A stretch of 64,000 bases of DNA from Roseateles_B sp041912595 (lineage in GTDB: Bacteria; Pseudomonadota; Gammaproteobacteria; Burkholderiales; Burkholderiaceae_C): contig JAYRMR010000010.1 of NCBI GenBank assembly GCA_041912595.1, positions 1-64,000 on the forward strand, in the 5' to 3' direction. This document shows positions 1 to 7,923 of the stretch, piece after piece (the first letter of the stretch is position 1; every line of letters starts with the position of its first letter). The translations under genes and the position numbers were made by a program. Under the pieces are notes generated by a model, which did not search any database, was not told the origin of the DNA, and worked only from the letters and a program-made list of their open reading frames with translations.

Positions 1-99
1 CGCCTCATCGGGGACTGGATCCACTTCTACAACCACCGGCGTCCGCATCAGGCGCTGAACATGAGAACACCCGCTGAGGCATTTGCATTAGCGGCATGA
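1..99 (+). CDS. IS3-type transposase, C-terminal end (partial)
   Basis: Only the last 32 residues are in the window, ending with a TGA at 97-99. They contain the motif FYNHRRPHQALNMRTPAEAF, which matches the C-terminal end of the DDE integrase core (rve-type) of IS3-family transposases, just after the catalytic glutamate helix. The start and the catalytic residues are outside the window, so activity cannot be judged. The stop is followed by about 28 bp of non-coding IS end. Confidence 0.8.
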   Translation, partial: RLIGDWIHFYNHRRPHQALNMRTPAEAFALAA

Positions 100-127
100 C
101 CTGAGCAGGATTTGCTGGGTCAATACA
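1..127 (+). mobile_element. Right end of an IS3-family-type insertion sequence (partial)
   Basis: The window opens inside a transposase gene and the element appears to end near position 127. On the complementary strand the boundary begins TGTATTGACCC, a TG...CA-type terminus as expected for IS3-family elements. The other end lies left of the window, so neither the full inverted repeat nor the target duplication can be checked. Immediately beyond 127 the reading frame of a leftward sugar-kinase fragment begins, so the element seems to have landed inside that gene. The exact end could be off by a few bases. Confidence 0.65.
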
Positions 128-474
128 CTGGGGTGGAAGTGCAGGTCGGCGCTGTCATCGCCGACGAAGAAGTAGCGCGGCGGATGGACCTCGTGCACCA
201 CCGCCAGCAGCGGCGAGCGCTCGACCTGCTGCAGGAAGCGCGGGTCCAGGCTGGCGTCCATGCTCTCCTGCCACAGGGCCTGCCCGAAGACATCGCAGCT
301 GATGGCGCCCCCGAAGGCCGAGAGCTCGCCGAAGGTCGACAGCGCCCGGGCGACGTTCCAGGGCGCCCCGCCGCAGCGGCTGATCCAGCTGTCCAGGCCG
401 GTGCAGATGAGGTCGGTCAGGGCTTCGCCGAAGGCGACGAACCGGGGCAGGTCGGTGTGCAGGAGCGGGCTCAT
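128..474 (-). pseudogene. PfkB-family sugar kinase (fructokinase-like), truncated by IS insertion
   Basis: Reading leftward from an ATG at 474, about 115 residues resemble the N-terminus of PfkB/ribokinase-family fructokinases: FGEALTDLI near the start, then GGAPWNVARALSTFG (the GG-x-NxA substrate-binding motif), GAISCDVFG and the lid segment ending ADLHFHP. The frame then runs into the IS end at 127 and meets a stop at about 88. The catalytic C-terminal half with the GAGD motif is missing from the window. It may continue on the far side of the IS, but as it stands it cannot encode an active kinase. Insertion inactivation is inferred from the junction. Confidence 0.75.
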
Positions 475-591
475 GTGGCGATTGCAGCGCCGTCTGTCAC
501 ACTCTGCAAGCCCTCCTGAGGCGGGAGAGGCGTGACAGCCGCCCGGCCGCCTTCCACAATCGATGCCAGTCCCTGCAGTACCCCCCTCTCG

Positions 592-1470
592 ATGGATCGA
601 CGCCACCTGCTCCTGACCCTGCTGACCGCCGCCAGCACTGCCCGGCATGCCGAGGCGGCGGAAATGGTCGTCGGCTACCCCTCCTATTCCGACACCGACG
701 GCCAGGACCCGATGCACGTCTATCACCTGGCCGCCCTGCGGCTGGGTCTGGACCGCAGCGGCGCCCATTACCGCCTGCAACCGGTGCGCAAGCCCATCGG
801 CCAGGGCCGGGCGATCCGCGACCTCGCCGGCGCGCAGCCGGACTTCAGCCTGCTGTGGAGCATGACGAGCGAGGAGCGCGAGCAGCAGCTCCTGCCGGTG
901 CGCATCCCGATGGACCGGGGGCTGATGGGCTGGCGGCTGCTGCTGATCCGCCGGGCCGACGCCGAGCGCTTCGCCGGCATCCGCAGCCTGGACGCCCTGC
1001 GCGACATGACCGCCGGGCAGCTCTACGACTGGCCCGACACCGCCATCCTGCGTGCCAGCGGCCTGACCGTCGGCACGACGAGCGTGTACGACAGCCTCTT
1101 CACCATGCTGGCCCGCGGCCGGGTGGACTACTTCCCGCGGTCGGTCCTGGAGATCCAGGACGAGATGCGCCAGTACGGCAACGCCAACGACCTGATGATC
1201 GCCCCCGGGCTGATGCTGCGCTACCCGACGGCCAACTACTTCTTCGTCAGCCGCCAGAACGCCCAGCTGGCCGCCGACCTGCAGCGCGGCCTGGAGCGCG
1301 CCGTGGAGGACGGCAGCCTGCAGACGCTGTTCATGACCCACTTCCGCCAGCGCCTGAAGCCGCTGCGCCTGCCCGAGCGCCGGGAGTTCGCGATGAAGAA
1401 TCCCACCCTGCCGGCCGCCACCCCGCTGCAACGCCCCGAGCTGTGGGCCGATCCGGCGCAGTTCGGCTGA
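592..1470 (+). CDS. Orphan periplasmic solute-binding protein (family 3-like), first of a tandem pair
   Basis: This 292-residue protein starts at ATG 592, where MDRRHLLLTLLTAAS gives a plausible signal peptide; an upstream ATG at 532 would put non-signal sequence ahead of it. The body fits a periplasmic binding-protein fold, with conserved stretches LLWSMTSEERE, GWRLLLIRR, DWPDTAILR, DYFPRSV and YPTANYFF. The next gene (1495) is a clear paralogue sharing all of these blocks. No permease or ATPase is adjacent, so it may act as a sensor or accessory protein rather than in transport. The ligand is unknown. The pair lies directly upstream of a LysR regulator and the formate operon. Confidence 0.75.
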   Translation: MDRRHLLLTLLTAASTARHAEAAEMVVGYPSYSDTDGQDPMHVYHLAALRLGLDRSGAHYRLQPVRKPIGQGRAIRDLAGAQPDFSLLWSMTSEEREQQLLPVRIPMDRGLMGWRLLLIRRADAERFAGIRSLDALRDMTAGQLYDWPDTAILRASGLTVGTTSVYDSLFTMLARGRVDYFPRSVLEIQDEMRQYGNANDLMIAPGLMLRYPTANYFFVSRQNAQLAADLQRGLERAVEDGSLQTLFMTHFRQRLKPLRLPERREFAMKNPTLPAATPLQRPELWADPAQFG

Positions 1471-1494
1471 GGCCCCCGCTCCACGCCCCTCCCC

Positions 1495-2466
1495 ATGCGC
1501 GCCCGCACGCTGCCCCCCTCGTCCGCCCGGCCCCTGAGCCGGCGGGCGCTGGTGCTGAGCCTGGTCGCGCCGGGCCTTGTGCAGGCCCAGGCTGTGCCGG
1601 CCGCCCTGCCGGGCACGGTGGCGGGCGCCGGCGCCGGCAGCGCGCCGTCGGACGCCGCGGCCGCGACGCGCATCGTGTACCCCGAGCACGAGTCCTTCCA
1701 CGACCCGCAGCTGCCCTACATGCTGGACCTGCTGCGACTGGCGCTGGCGCAGTCGCCGCGGCCCTACGAGGTCGTCGCCAGCGGGACGGCCATGACACAG
1801 GGGCGCGGGCTGCGCGAGCTGGAGTTCGGTCGCGGCGACATCAACCTGCTGTGGAGCATGACCAGCCGGGAGCGCGAGCGCACGCTGCTGCCCGTGCGCA
1901 TCCCGCTGGACCGCGGCATCCTCGGCTGGCGGCTGCTGCTGGTGCGCGCCCGGGACCTCGACCGCTTCGCACGCATCCGCGGCCTCGACCAGCTGCGCAA
2001 GCTGCAGGCCGGCCAGATGCATGACTGGCCGGACACCGAGATCCTGCGCCACAACGGCCTGGCCGTGGGCACCGCCAGCATGTACGAGAAGCTCTTCCAG
2101 ATGCTGGCGCGCGAGCGCATCGACTACTTCCCGCGCTCGGTGATGGAGATCGAGAACGAGCTGCAGCGCTTCGGCCGCACGCTGGACCTCGCCATCGCGC
2201 CGCGCCTGATGCTGCACTACCCCACGGCCAACTACTTCTTCATCAGCCCGCGCTTCCCGCAGCTGGCCGAGGACCTGCGCCAGGGCCTGGAGCGGACCAT
2301 CGCGGACCGCAGCTTCCAGGCGCTGTTCGCCCAGCACTTCCGGGCGCTGCTGCAGCGCCTCGACATCCCGCGCCGCCTCGTGCTGCGGCTGGACAATCCG
2401 CTGCTGTCCCCCGAGACCCCGCTGCGGCGGCCCGAACTCTGGGCCGATCCGGCCACCCCTGTCTGA
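1495..2466 (+). CDS. Orphan periplasmic solute-binding protein (family 3-like), second of a tandem pair
   Basis: A 323-residue paralogue of the gene at 592, sharing LLWSMTSRERE, LLPVRIPLDRG, GWRLLLVRA, DWPDTEILR, DYFPRSVMEIE, YPTANYFF and the C-terminal RPELWADPA. The N-terminus is longer: SRRALVLSLVAPGLVQAQA looks like a signal peptide behind a basic stretch. It begins 24 bp after its paralogue and its TGA overlaps the ATG of the LysR gene (TGATG), so the three genes are probably co-transcribed. Tandem duplication followed by divergence is the simplest origin. The substrate is unknown and no transporter partner is nearby. Confidence 0.75.
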   Translation: MRARTLPPSSARPLSRRALVLSLVAPGLVQAQAVPAALPGTVAGAGAGSAPSDAAAATRIVYPEHESFHDPQLPYMLDLLRLALAQSPRPYEVVASGTAMTQGRGLRELEFGRGDINLLWSMTSRERERTLLPVRIPLDRGILGWRLLLVRARDLDRFARIRGLDQLRKLQAGQMHDWPDTEILRHNGLAVGTASMYEKLFQMLARERIDYFPRSVMEIENELQRFGRTLDLAIAPRLMLHYPTANYFFISPRFPQLAEDLRQGLERTIADRSFQALFAQHFRALLQRLDIPRRLVLRLDNPLLSPETPLRRPELWADPATPV

Positions 2467-3410
2467 TGAACCTCTTCGTCGCCCTGCGCTACCTGGTCGC
2501 CCTCGATGACCACAAGCATTTCGGCCGTGCCGCCCTGGCCTGCCACGTGACCCAGCCGGCGCTCTCCAACGCCCTGCGCGCACTGGAGGAGCACTACGGC
2601 TGCGCCATCGTCAAGCGCGGACGCAGCTTCGAGGGCTTCAGCGCCGAGGGCGAGCGCGTGCTGCAGAGCGCCCGGCGGGTGCTGCGCGAGCAGGAGCTGC
2701 TGGACCAGGACCTGAAGAGCCGCGCCGGTGCGCCGCAGGGCCATCTGCTGGTCGGCGCGGTGCCTACGGCCATGCCCATCGCGGCGCGTTTCGTGGCGCT
2801 GCTGCAGCGCCGCCATCCCGGCATCCTGCCCACGCTGCGCTCGATGAGTTCCATCGAGCTCGAGACCGGGCTGGACCAGCTCGCCCTGGACCTGGGCCTG
2901 GGCTACACCGAACGCATGGCCGAGACCCGCGTGCCGCTGCGGCAGCTGCCGCAGTACACCGAGGCCTACTTCCTCGTCCGCCGCGCCGAGGTCCCGGGCC
3001 AGCGCGGCCTGCAGATGGGCCCGCCGCTGCGCTGGGCCGAGGCCGCGCATCTGCCGCTGTGCCTGCTGAGCCCCGAGATGCACAACCGCCGCATCATCGA
3101 CCGCGCCTTCGCCGAGGCGCAGGTCCAGGTGACGCCGGCCATCGAGTCCAATTCCACCGTCACGCTGGTGACGGCGGTGCAGGCCGGCGGCGTCTGCAGC
3201 ATCCTGCCCGGGGCGCTGCTCGGCACCGTGCTGGAGCAGGGCGGGCTGGAGGCGCAGCCGCTCACCGCGCCCGAGGTGCGCATCCCCATCGCCTTCATGC
3301 TCCACAGCAGCAGCCGGCCCTCGCAGGCGCTGGAGGCGGCCCTGCTGCTGGCCGAGGACCCGGACTGGCTGGCCCAGGCCGCGCAACACGCGGGCGATCT
3401 GCGGATCTGA
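2466..3410 (+). CDS. LysR-family transcriptional regulator, probable regulator of the formate operon
   Basis: A 314-residue LysR-type regulator. The N-terminal winged helix-turn-helix covers about residues 16-60 (FGRAALACHVTQPALSNALRALE), followed by a linker helix and a periplasmic-binding-like effector domain. It starts with the ATG overlapping the stop of the preceding binding-protein gene. It lies just upstream of the OFA transporter and fds operon in the same orientation. In Cupriavidus necator the fds operon is controlled by the LysR protein FdsR, so a similar role is reasonable here but not proven. A perfect inverted repeat at 3489-3506 in the following gap is a natural candidate operator. 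Confidence 0.88.
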   Translation: MNLFVALRYLVALDDHKHFGRAALACHVTQPALSNALRALEEHYGCAIVKRGRSFEGFSAEGERVLQSARRVLREQELLDQDLKSRAGAPQGHLLVGAVPTAMPIAARFVALLQRRHPGILPTLRSMSSIELETGLDQLALDLGLGYTERMAETRVPLRQLPQYTEAYFLVRRAEVPGQRGLQMGPPLRWAEAAHLPLCLLSPEMHNRRIIDRAFAEAQVQVTPAIESNSTVTLVTAVQAGGVCSILPGALLGTVLEQGGLEAQPLTAPEVRIPIAFMLHSSSRPSQALEAALLLAEDPDWLAQAAQHAGDLRI

Positions 3411-3488
3411 CGCCGCCCCGCAGGCCCGGCAGCCCGCCGCGTGCTGCCAGGATGGCGCCCCCCGGATGTTGCCGCCTCATGTCGTGTG

Positions 3489-3506
3489 ATCAGGGTGGAC
3501 CCTGAT
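3489..3506. promoter_or_regulatory. Perfect 8-2-8 inverted repeat upstream of the OFA/fds operon (candidate LysR operator)
   Basis: ATCAGGGT-GG-ACCCTGAT is a perfect palindrome in the 205-bp gap between the LysR gene and the OFA transporter, about 110 bp before the transporter ATG. Further CTGAT half-sites follow within 15 bp. LysR proteins usually bind such dyads upstream of -35. The assignment is inferred from position and symmetry only. Confidence 0.5.
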
Positions 3507-3615
3507 TTCGCACGCTGATCGTCTCATCACGTAAAAGAATTGGACGCGTCCCCCTGGCGTGGCAACACTCGCCCCCGCACCACACGAGTGCGCACAACAC
3601 GCAGGAGACACCAGC

Positions 3616-5289
3616 ATGTCCACGGTTCTGACCGGAGGCGCCCGCCCCTTGGGCGACACCTCCCCCGGCTTCCTCGACAAGGAACGCATCATCGCCCCCC
3701 CGGGCTTCAACCGCTGGCTGGTGCCGCCTGCGGCCCTCGCCATCCATCTGTGCATCGGCATGGCCTATGGCTTCTCGGTGTTCTGGCTGCCGCTGTCCAA
3801 GGCGCTGGGCATCAAGGAGGCCGTGAAGTGCGGACCCGAGATCGGCTTCTGGCAGGAGCTCTTCGTCACCAGCTGCGACTGGAAGGTCTCCACGCTCGGC
3901 TGGATGTACACCCTCTTCTTCGTGCTGCTGGGCAGCTCGGCCGCCATCTGGGGCGGCTGGCTGGAACGCGCCGGCCCGCGCAAGGCCGGCGTGGTGAGCG
4001 CCGTCTGCTGGTGCGGCGGCATGCTGATCTCGGCGCTGGGCGTGCACCTGCACCAGTTCTGGCTGATGCTGCTGGGCTCGGGCGTGATCGGGGGCATCGG
4101 GCTCGGGCTGGGCTACATCTCGCCCGTCTCGACCCTCATCAAGTGGTTCCCGGACCGCCGCGGCATGGCCACCGGCATGGCCATCATGGGCTTTGGCGGC
4201 GGCGCGATGATCGGCTCGCCCCTGGCGGCCGAGCTGATGAAGACCTTCGCCACCCCGACGGACGTCGGCGTCGCCTCGACCTTCATCGTGATGGCCGCGG
4301 TCTATTTCGTCTTCATGATGGGCGGCGCGCTGTCCTACCGCGTGCCGGCCTCCGGCTGGAAGCCCGAGGGCTGGACCCCGCCGCCCGCGCAGACGAGCAA
4401 CGCCATGATCACGCAGCGCCATGTGCACGTGAAGAAGGTGTGGGGCATCCCGCAGTTCTGGCTGGTGTGGATGGTGCTGTGCATGAACGTGTCCGCCGGC
4501 ATCGGCGTGATCGGCATGGCCAGCCCGATGCTGCAGGAAGTCTTCGGCGGCGGCCTGATCGGCATCCAGCAGAAGTACGGCGAGCTCGACAAGGCGCAGC
4601 TGGCGGCCATCGCCAGCGTGGCGGCGGGCTTCACGGCGCTGCTGTCGCTGTTCAACATCGGCGGCCGCTTCTTCTGGGCCAGCCTCTCCGACAAGCTCGG
4701 CCGCAAGATGACCTACGTGGTCTTCTTCGTGCTCGGCGGCCTGCTCTACGCCAGCGTGCCGGGCAGTGCCGGCGCGGGCAACAAGCTGCTGTTCGTGGCC
4801 GCCTTCTGCGTGATCCTGTCGATGTACGGCGGCGGCTTCGCCACGGTGCCGGCCTACCTGGCCGACCTCTTCGGCACGCAGATGGTGGGCGCCATCCACG
4901 GCCGCCTGCTGACGGCCTGGGCCACGGCCGGCATCCTGGGCCCCGTGGTCGTCAACTACATGCGCGACTACCAGCTGGGCCTCGGCATCCCGCGCGAGCA
5001 GGTCTACAACCAGACCATGTTCATCCTGGTGGGCATGCTGGTGATCGGCCTGATCTGCAATCTGATGGTCCGCCCCGTGGCCGACAAGCACTTCATGACC
5101 GAGGCCGAGCTGGCCCAGGAGAAGCGCCTGGCCCACGAGCGCGCCGCCGCCGCCGAGATCGGCCCGGGCACCATGACCTTCCATGGCACCTCGCCGCTGT
5201 GGGTCGTGCTGGCCTGGGCCGCGGTGGGCGTGCCCCTGGCCTGGGGCGTCTACAAGACGGTGCTGAGCGTCATGAAGTTCTTCGCCTGA
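3616..5289 (+). CDS. OFA-family (oxalate/formate antiporter-type) major facilitator
   Basis: A 557-residue MFS membrane protein of the OFA subfamily. About twelve hydrophobic segments are visible, together with GLGLGYISPVSTLIKWFPDRRG, the signature of this family (residues around 170-190), and an MFS loop motif after TM8 (GGRFFWASLSDKLGRK). The start at 3616 is chosen because AGGAGA lies 8 bp upstream. It is the first gene of the run leading to the formate dehydrogenase (17 bp to the HPP gene), so formate, oxalate or another small carboxylate is the likely substrate. A 25-30 residue insert after TM1 (KCGPEIGFWQELF...) is common in this clade. Confidence 0.88.
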   Translation: MSTVLTGGARPLGDTSPGFLDKERIIAPPGFNRWLVPPAALAIHLCIGMAYGFSVFWLPLSKALGIKEAVKCGPEIGFWQELFVTSCDWKVSTLGWMYTLFFVLLGSSAAIWGGWLERAGPRKAGVVSAVCWCGGMLISALGVHLHQFWLMLLGSGVIGGIGLGLGYISPVSTLIKWFPDRRGMATGMAIMGFGGGAMIGSPLAAELMKTFATPTDVGVASTFIVMAAVYFVFMMGGALSYRVPASGWKPEGWTPPPAQTSNAMITQRHVHVKKVWGIPQFWLVWMVLCMNVSAGIGVIGMASPMLQEVFGGGLIGIQQKYGELDKAQLAAIASVAAGFTALLSLFNIGGRFFWASLSDKLGRKMTYVVFFVLGGLLYASVPGSAGAGNKLLFVAAFCVILSMYGGGFATVPAYLADLFGTQMVGAIHGRLLTAWATAGILGPVVVNYMRDYQLGLGIPREQVYNQTMFILVGMLVIGLICNLMVRPVADKHFMTEAELAQEKRLAHERAAAAEIGPGTMTFHGTSPLWVVLAWAAVGVPLAWGVYKTVLSVMKFFA

Positions 5290-5305
5290 CGGGACGGACG
5301 CCCCC

Positions 5306-5833
5306 ATGAGCAGCGCCTGGACCCCGGCCTTCTGGGCCGAACGCCTGCGCGGCGGCCACCTCGCGGTGCCGCCCCGCGCCCCCCTGCCGGCGCTCGTGAA
5401 GGCCGGCGTGGGCGGGGTGCTCGCCATCGCCGCCGTCGGGCTCCTGGCCGCCGCCAGCGGCCAGCCCTGGGTGCTGGGCAGCTTCGGCGCCAGCTGCGTG
5501 ATGCTCTTCGGCTTCCCGGACCTGCCCTTCAGCCAGCCGCGCAACGTCATCGGCGGCCACCTGCTGTGCAGCGCCATCGGCCTGCTCGTGCTGCAGCTGT
5601 GCGGGCCGCACTGGTGGGCGATGGGGCTGGCGGCCGGGCTTGCCATCGCGGCGATGCTGGCGCTGCGGCTCCCGCACCCGCCGGCGGGCTCGAACCCCGT
5701 GATCGTGTTTCTCTCCCAGCCCGGCTGGGGCTTCCTGCTGTGGCCCACGCTGGCCGGCGCCCTGCTGCTGGTCGGCGTGGCGATCGTCTATAACAATCTC
5801 AGCAGGGACAATGCCTACCCGCGCTACTGGTAG
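5306..5833 (+). CDS. HPP-family integral membrane protein
   Basis: A 175-residue protein with about four membrane segments and the HPP-family hallmark LPHPPAGSNP at residues 123-132; FGASCVMLFGFPDLPFSQPRN at 60-80 is also typical. HPP-family proteins include a nitrite transporter of chloroplasts and cyanobacteria, but the bacterial members are poorly characterised. Here it lies between the OFA transporter and fdsG, 17 bp after the former, so it may take part in uptake of a small anion such as formate. That role is inference from context. Confidence 0.85.
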   Translation: MSSAWTPAFWAERLRGGHLAVPPRAPLPALVKAGVGGVLAIAAVGLLAAASGQPWVLGSFGASCVMLFGFPDLPFSQPRNVIGGHLLCSAIGLLVLQLCGPHWWAMGLAAGLAIAAMLALRLPHPPAGSNPVIVFLSQPGWGFLLWPTLAGALLLVGVAIVYNNLSRDNAYPRYW

Positions 5834-5870
5834 CGCCACTCAAGCAGCTCCGGCTGCCGGATCCTTCGCC

Positions 5871-6335
5871 ATGGAACCCACCCTCCACGCCACGCTGGCC
5901 GCCGTGCTGGCCGACCATCCGCCCGCCCCGGGCGCCCTGCTGCCACTGCTGCATGCGCTGCAGGACCGCGCGGGCCATGTGCCGCCCGAGGCCGTGCCGG
6001 CGATCGCTGAGCACCTGAACCTGTCGCGCGCCGAGGTCCATGGCGTGATCAGCTATTACCACTACTTCCGCCAGGCGCCGGCCGGCCGCACGGTGCTGCA
6101 GGTCTGCCGCGCCGAGGCCTGCCAGTCCCGCGGCGCCGACGCGCTGCTGGCCCATGCCGAGCAGCGCCTGGGCTGCGCCTCGCACGGCACGCGCGCCGAC
6201 GGCGCCGTGACCGTCGAACCCATCTACTGCCTCGGCCTGTGCGCCTCCTCGCCGGCCCTGATGCTCAACGAGCGCGTGCATGCGCGGATGACCGCCGCCA
6301 AGCTCGACGCCCTGCTGGAAAAGGAGGGGCTGTGA
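5871..6335 (+). CDS. fdsG: NAD-dependent formate dehydrogenase gamma subunit (NuoE-like)
   Basis: A 154-residue thioredoxin-like ferredoxin subunit. Four cysteines (C79, C84, C120, C124) in CRAEACQ and CLGLC match the ligands of the [2Fe-2S] cluster of NuoE/FdsG. FdsG passes electrons within the soluble FdsABG complex, which oxidises formate to CO2 and reduces NAD. The ATG at 5871 is chosen because an earlier in-frame ATG at 5811 would overlap the preceding gene and adds unconserved sequence. AAGGAGG precedes the overlapping stop/start with fdsB, so the two are translationally coupled. Confidence 0.93.
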   Translation: MEPTLHATLAAVLADHPPAPGALLPLLHALQDRAGHVPPEAVPAIAEHLNLSRAEVHGVISYYHYFRQAPAGRTVLQVCRAEACQSRGADALLAHAEQRLGCASHGTRADGAVTVEPIYCLGLCASSPALMLNERVHARMTAAKLDALLEKEGL

Positions 6336-7921
6336 TGTCCCCCGTGAAGGTTTTCGTTCCCCGCGACGCGGCCGCGCTGGCCGTGGGCGCCGATGACGTC
6401 GCCGCCGCGCTGCTGGCCGAATGCCAGTGCCGCGGCCTGGCCATCGAGCTCGTGCGCAACGGCTCGCGCGGCCTGCTGTGGCTGGAGACGCTGGTCGAGG
6501 TGCAGACCCCGCAGGGCCGCGTGGCCTACGGGCCCGTCGAGCCGTCCGACGTCCCCGGCCTGCTCGATGCCGGCCTGCTGAGCGGCGGCGCGCACGCGCT
6601 GTGCCACGGCATCACCGAGCAGATCCCCTACCTCGCGCTGCAGGAGCGCCTGAGCTTCCGCCGCGTGGGCGTCACGGACCCGCTGTCCCTCGCGGACTAC
6701 GAGGCGCTGGAGGGCTGGGCCGGCCTGCGCAAGGCCCTGCAGTTGGACGGCGCCGGCATCGTGGCCGAGATCACCCACTCCGGCCTGCGCGGCCGCGGCG
6801 GTGCCGCCTTCCCCGCGGGCATCAAGTGGCGCACGGTGCAGCAGACCGAGGCGAAGCAGAAGTTCATCGTCTGCAACGCGGACGAAGGCGACTCCGGCAC
6901 CTTCGCCGACCGCATGGTCATGGAGGGCGACCCCTACATGCTCATCGAGGGCATGACCATCGCCGGCCTGGCGGTGGGCGCCGATCGCGGCTACATCTAC
7001 GTGCGCTCCGAGTACCCGCACGCCATCGCCGCGCTGAACGAGGCCATCGCCCGCGCCACGGCCGCCGGCTTCCTCGGCGCGGACCTGCTGGGCTCGGGCC
7101 GCGCCTTCCACCTGGAGGTTCGCAAGGGCGCGGGCTCCTACGTCTGCGGCGAGGAGACGGCCCTGCTGGAGAGCCTCGAAGGCAAGCGCGGCGTGGTCCG
7201 CGCCAAGCCCCCGCTGCCCGCGATCCAGGGCCTCTTCGGCCAGCCCACCGTCATCAACAACGTGCTGACCTTCGCCGCCGCACCGCTGATCCTGGCGCGC
7301 GGCGCGCAGTTCTACCGCGACCACGGCGTGGGCCGCTCGCACGGCACCCTGCCCTTCCAGCTGGCCGGCAACATCAAGCACGGCGGCCTCGTCGAGAAGG
7401 CCTTCGGCCTCACGCTGCGCGAGCTGCTCTACGGCTTCGGCGGCGGCACCGCCACCGGGCGGCCGATCAAGGCCGTGCAGGTCGGCGGCCCGCTGGGCGC
7501 CTACGTGCCCGAGTCGCAATGGGACGTGCCGCTCGACTACGAGGCCTATGCCGCCATGGGCGCGGTGCTGGGCCACGGCGGCATCGTCGTGCATGACGAC
7601 ACGGCAGACCTCGCGCAACTGGCGCGCTACGCCATGGAGTTCTGCGCGATCGAGTCCTGCGGCAAGTGCACGCCCTGCCGCATCGGCTCCACGCGCGGCG
7701 TCGAGGTGATCGACCGCCTGCGCGCCGCGCCGCAGCCCGAGAAGCGCGAGCAGCAGGTCCACCTGCTGCGCGACCTGTGCGACACCATGCTGCACGGCTC
7801 GCTGTGCGCCATGGGCGGCATGACGCCCTACCCGGTGCTCTCCGCCCTCAACCATTACCCGCAGGACTTCGGCCTGAAGCGCGAGCAGCCGTCCGCGCAA
7901 ACCTCGGCACAGGAGGCATGA
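6335..7921 (+). CDS. fdsB: NAD-dependent formate dehydrogenase beta subunit (NuoF-like, FMN/NADH-binding)
   Basis: A 528-residue protein. The N-terminal 100 residues are a thioredoxin-like domain, followed by the NuoF fold: NADH-binding GRGGAAFPAGIKW around residue 152, FMN-binding YVCGEETALLESLEG around 269-283, and four cysteines for a [4Fe-4S] cluster (SCGKCTPC at about 441-448, with the last near 490). It transfers electrons from the iron-sulfur chain via FMN to NAD. Its ATG overlaps the fdsG stop (TGATG), with AAGGAGG just upstream. The length matches FdsB of Cupriavidus and Rhodobacter. Confidence 0.95.
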   Translation: MSPVKVFVPRDAAALAVGADDVAAALLAECQCRGLAIELVRNGSRGLLWLETLVEVQTPQGRVAYGPVEPSDVPGLLDAGLLSGGAHALCHGITEQIPYLALQERLSFRRVGVTDPLSLADYEALEGWAGLRKALQLDGAGIVAEITHSGLRGRGGAAFPAGIKWRTVQQTEAKQKFIVCNADEGDSGTFADRMVMEGDPYMLIEGMTIAGLAVGADRGYIYVRSEYPHAIAALNEAIARATAAGFLGADLLGSGRAFHLEVRKGAGSYVCGEETALLESLEGKRGVVRAKPPLPAIQGLFGQPTVINNVLTFAAAPLILARGAQFYRDHGVGRSHGTLPFQLAGNIKHGGLVEKAFGLTLRELLYGFGGGTATGRPIKAVQVGGPLGAYVPESQWDVPLDYEAYAAMGAVLGHGGIVVHDDTADLAQLARYAMEFCAIESCGKCTPCRIGSTRGVEVIDRLRAAPQPEKREQQVHLLRDLCDTMLHGSLCAMGGMTPYPVLSALNHYPQDFGLKREQPSAQTSAQEA

Positions 7922-7923
7922 CC

